From positions 1 through 7,212 of the forward strand of contig JAJRUY010000213.1 of assembly GCA_024277555.1 (NCBI GenBank): 7,212 nucleotides of DNA, in the 5' to 3' direction. How positions within the stretch are numbered: the first letter of the stretch is position 1; each line of letters starts with the position of its first letter. A program made the position numbers and the translations under genes. Positions 5,853 to 7,212 of this stretch are shown here, piece by piece. Source of the DNA: Gammaproteobacteria bacterium. Lineage in GTDB: Bacteria; Pseudomonadota; Gammaproteobacteria; Chromatiales; Chromatiaceae. Under the pieces are notes generated by a model. The model saw only the letters and a list, made by a program, of their open reading frames with translations, had not been told where the DNA came from and did not search any database.

Positions 5853-7212
5853 ATGGTCCGCAAGCTGGTATTAGCAGTTTCACTCGCGGTGGGCAGTCTG
5901 CCCATGTCCGTTTACGCGCTTGGCATGGGAGGCATGAAAACCTATTCTGCGCTGAACGAAAAATTCAAGGCTGACATTGAGCTGATCTCGGTGGAAAAAG
6001 GCTCGCTGGATACACTCAGGGTCAGCCTGGCGCCGGCAGAGGTCTTTGCCCGCGTCGGACTGGAGCGCAGCCTTTTTCTTACGCGACTGAAATTCACCCC
6101 CATGCGCCTGAAAAATGGCAAAGCCATCATTCGTGTCACCAGCGAAGCCCCCATACGGGAGCCTTTTCTGGATTTCTTTATCAAGCTCGATTGGCCAAAT
6201 GGCCAAATGGTCAGAGAATATACCGCCTTGCTGGATCCTCCGGTTGTAACCAAAAGGAGTGCTCCCAAGGTTAGTGCGGCGGCGAAAAAAGCAGGCAAGG
6301 CTCCTGCCGCACCGGTTGCTCCGTCAGCCAAGGTGCAGCGTGCGCAGACCGAAGGCGAGTATGGGCCGGTGCAGTCAAATGAGACGCTTTGGGAAATTGC
6401 AGACAGCCTCAGAACCGATGGCATATCAATCCATCAGATGATGATGGCGCTTTACAAGGCTAACCCGGATGCATTTCTGCGCAACAATATCAATCTGTTG
6501 AAGAAAGGTCGGGTGCTGCAGGTTCCATCTGTGGATGAAATAACCGGCATTGGCCGCAAGCAGGCTATTTCCGAATTTCAGCAACAGACCGAAGCCTGGA
6601 TGAGCAATGTTGGGCGGGCAGGAGCAGCCGCCCCAGCCGCCGGTGAGGTGGAAGAAGCGCCCGAAGCTGCTGTAGCAAGCGATGCAGAGGCTGAAGAGGT
6701 GCAGCTAAAAATTGCTGGCGCCCCGGCGGAAGAGATAGCGGATGCAGAGCAAGCGGTTTCTGATCTGGAAGTGGAAGAGGGCAGCGCCAACCTCAAGCAG
6801 AAATTGTTGCTGCTTGAAGAAGAGGCGGAAACCGCCCGGCTGGAATCTGCCCAGTTGTACAGTCAAATGGATGATTTGCAGCAACAGCTTGAAGATACGC
6901 AACGCCTGCTCCGCCTCAAAGATGAAGAGCTGGCGCGTTTGCAGGAAGGAATGGGCCAGGCAGATACAACGGATACAGTGGCTGAAGAGGAAGCTGCCGC
7001 TCAGCCTGAGCAAGCAATCGAGGAAGTTGTTGAAGCAGGGATTGTTGAAGAGGAGCAAATAGATGCTGCATCACAGGAGCAGCAGGCCGAGGAGGCCGTC
7101 GAGGAAATTGCTGTTGTAGAAGAGGAAGTGGTGGCTGATTCAGAGCCGGTAGCGGTTGAGGAACAGCCGCAGCCAGCCCCAGAGCCCGTTGCAAAAGCTC
7201 CGGAGACGCCTG
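5853..7212 (+). CDS. fimV: FimV polar LysM-domain protein (3' end beyond window)
   Basis: The first 453 codons of a FimV-family protein are present, with no stop before the window edge. Residues 1-22 are a signal peptide (MVRKL, hydrophobic core, VYA cleavage site). The FimV N-terminal domain (about 23-130) is clear from LRVSLAPAEVFARVGLER, IIRVTSEAPIREPFLDFFI and LDWPNGQMVREYTALLDPP. A Lys/Ala/Pro linker (131-165) leads to a LysM-like peptidoglycan-binding segment (about 170-226, ending GRVLQVPS). From about 254 the chain is Ala/Glu-rich and very acidic, with a coiled coil at about 311-367. Known homologues are large inner-membrane proteins with a later transmembrane helix and a cytoplasmic TPR-containing end, acting in type IV pilus assembly, twitching and cell-pole organisation; those parts are outside the window. 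The start is fixed by the signal peptide and a strong GGGAGGG at 5843-5849. The asd-fimV order matches Pseudomonas. Confidence 0.95.
   Translation, partial: MVRKLVLAVSLAVGSLPMSVYALGMGGMKTYSALNEKFKADIELISVEKGSLDTLRVSLAPAEVFARVGLERSLFLTRLKFTPMRLKNGKAIIRVTSEAPIREPFLDFFIKLDWPNGQMVREYTALLDPPVVTKRSAPKVSAAAKKAGKAPAAPVAPSAKVQRAQTEGEYGPVQSNETLWEIADSLRTDGISIHQMMMALYKANPDAFLRNNINLLKKGRVLQVPSVDEITGIGRKQAISEFQQQTEAWMSNVGRAGAAAPAAGEVEEAPEAAVASDAEAEEVQLKIAGAPAEEIADAEQAVSDLEVEEGSANLKQKLLLLEEEAETARLESAQLYSQMDDLQQQLEDTQRLLRLKDEELARLQEGMGQADTTDTVAEEEAAAQPEQAIEEVVEAGIVEEEQIDAASQEQQAEEAVEEIAVVEEEVVADSEPVAVEEQPQPAPEPVAKAPETP

Noticed and set aside
5618..5905. 95-codon minus-strand open frame in the fimV leader
   Set aside because: No ribosome-binding site or recognisable family, and it overlaps the fimV promoter, leader and signal-peptide codons.

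Overview
This window most likely comes from a gammaproteobacterium with a moderately GC-rich genome. The order LysR regulator (divergent), leuC, leuD, leuB, asd, fimV matches the arrangement known from Pseudomonas and relatives. The proteins read cleanly as full-length members of their families, and the genus cannot be named from sequence alone.

Layout. Positions 76-936 (minus strand) encode a LysR-type regulator. A 106-bp divergent intergenic region (937-1042) separates it from leuC and holds a textbook T-N11-A LysR palindrome plus a very AT-rich tract where candidate promoters for both directions overlap. leuC (1043-2446), leuD (2449-3099) and leuB (3115-4188) are packed with gaps of 2 and 15 bp and form one transcription unit. 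They provide the isomerisation and oxidation steps of leucine biosynthesis. leuA is not here and must lie elsewhere. A 230-bp gap carries a 135-bp REP/MITE-like element bounded by 14-bp terminal inverted repeats. Next is asd (4419-5534), aspartate-semialdehyde dehydrogenase, which feeds lysine/diaminopimelate, methionine and threonine synthesis.

A 318-bp gap (5535-5852) holds a weak terminator-like hairpin behind asd, a good sigma-70 promoter, an inverted repeat at its presumed start site, and a long leader with several foldable segments ending in a strong Shine-Dalgarno sequence. This precedes fimV (5853 to the window edge, 3' end missing), the polar LysM-domain protein linked to type IV pili and cell-pole organisation.

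The coding content is conventional. The less ordinary material is between the genes: the LysR operator and overlapping divergent promoters, the REP/MITE-like element splitting leuB from asd, and the long structured leader of fimV. I found no evidence of a new enzymatic or defence system.
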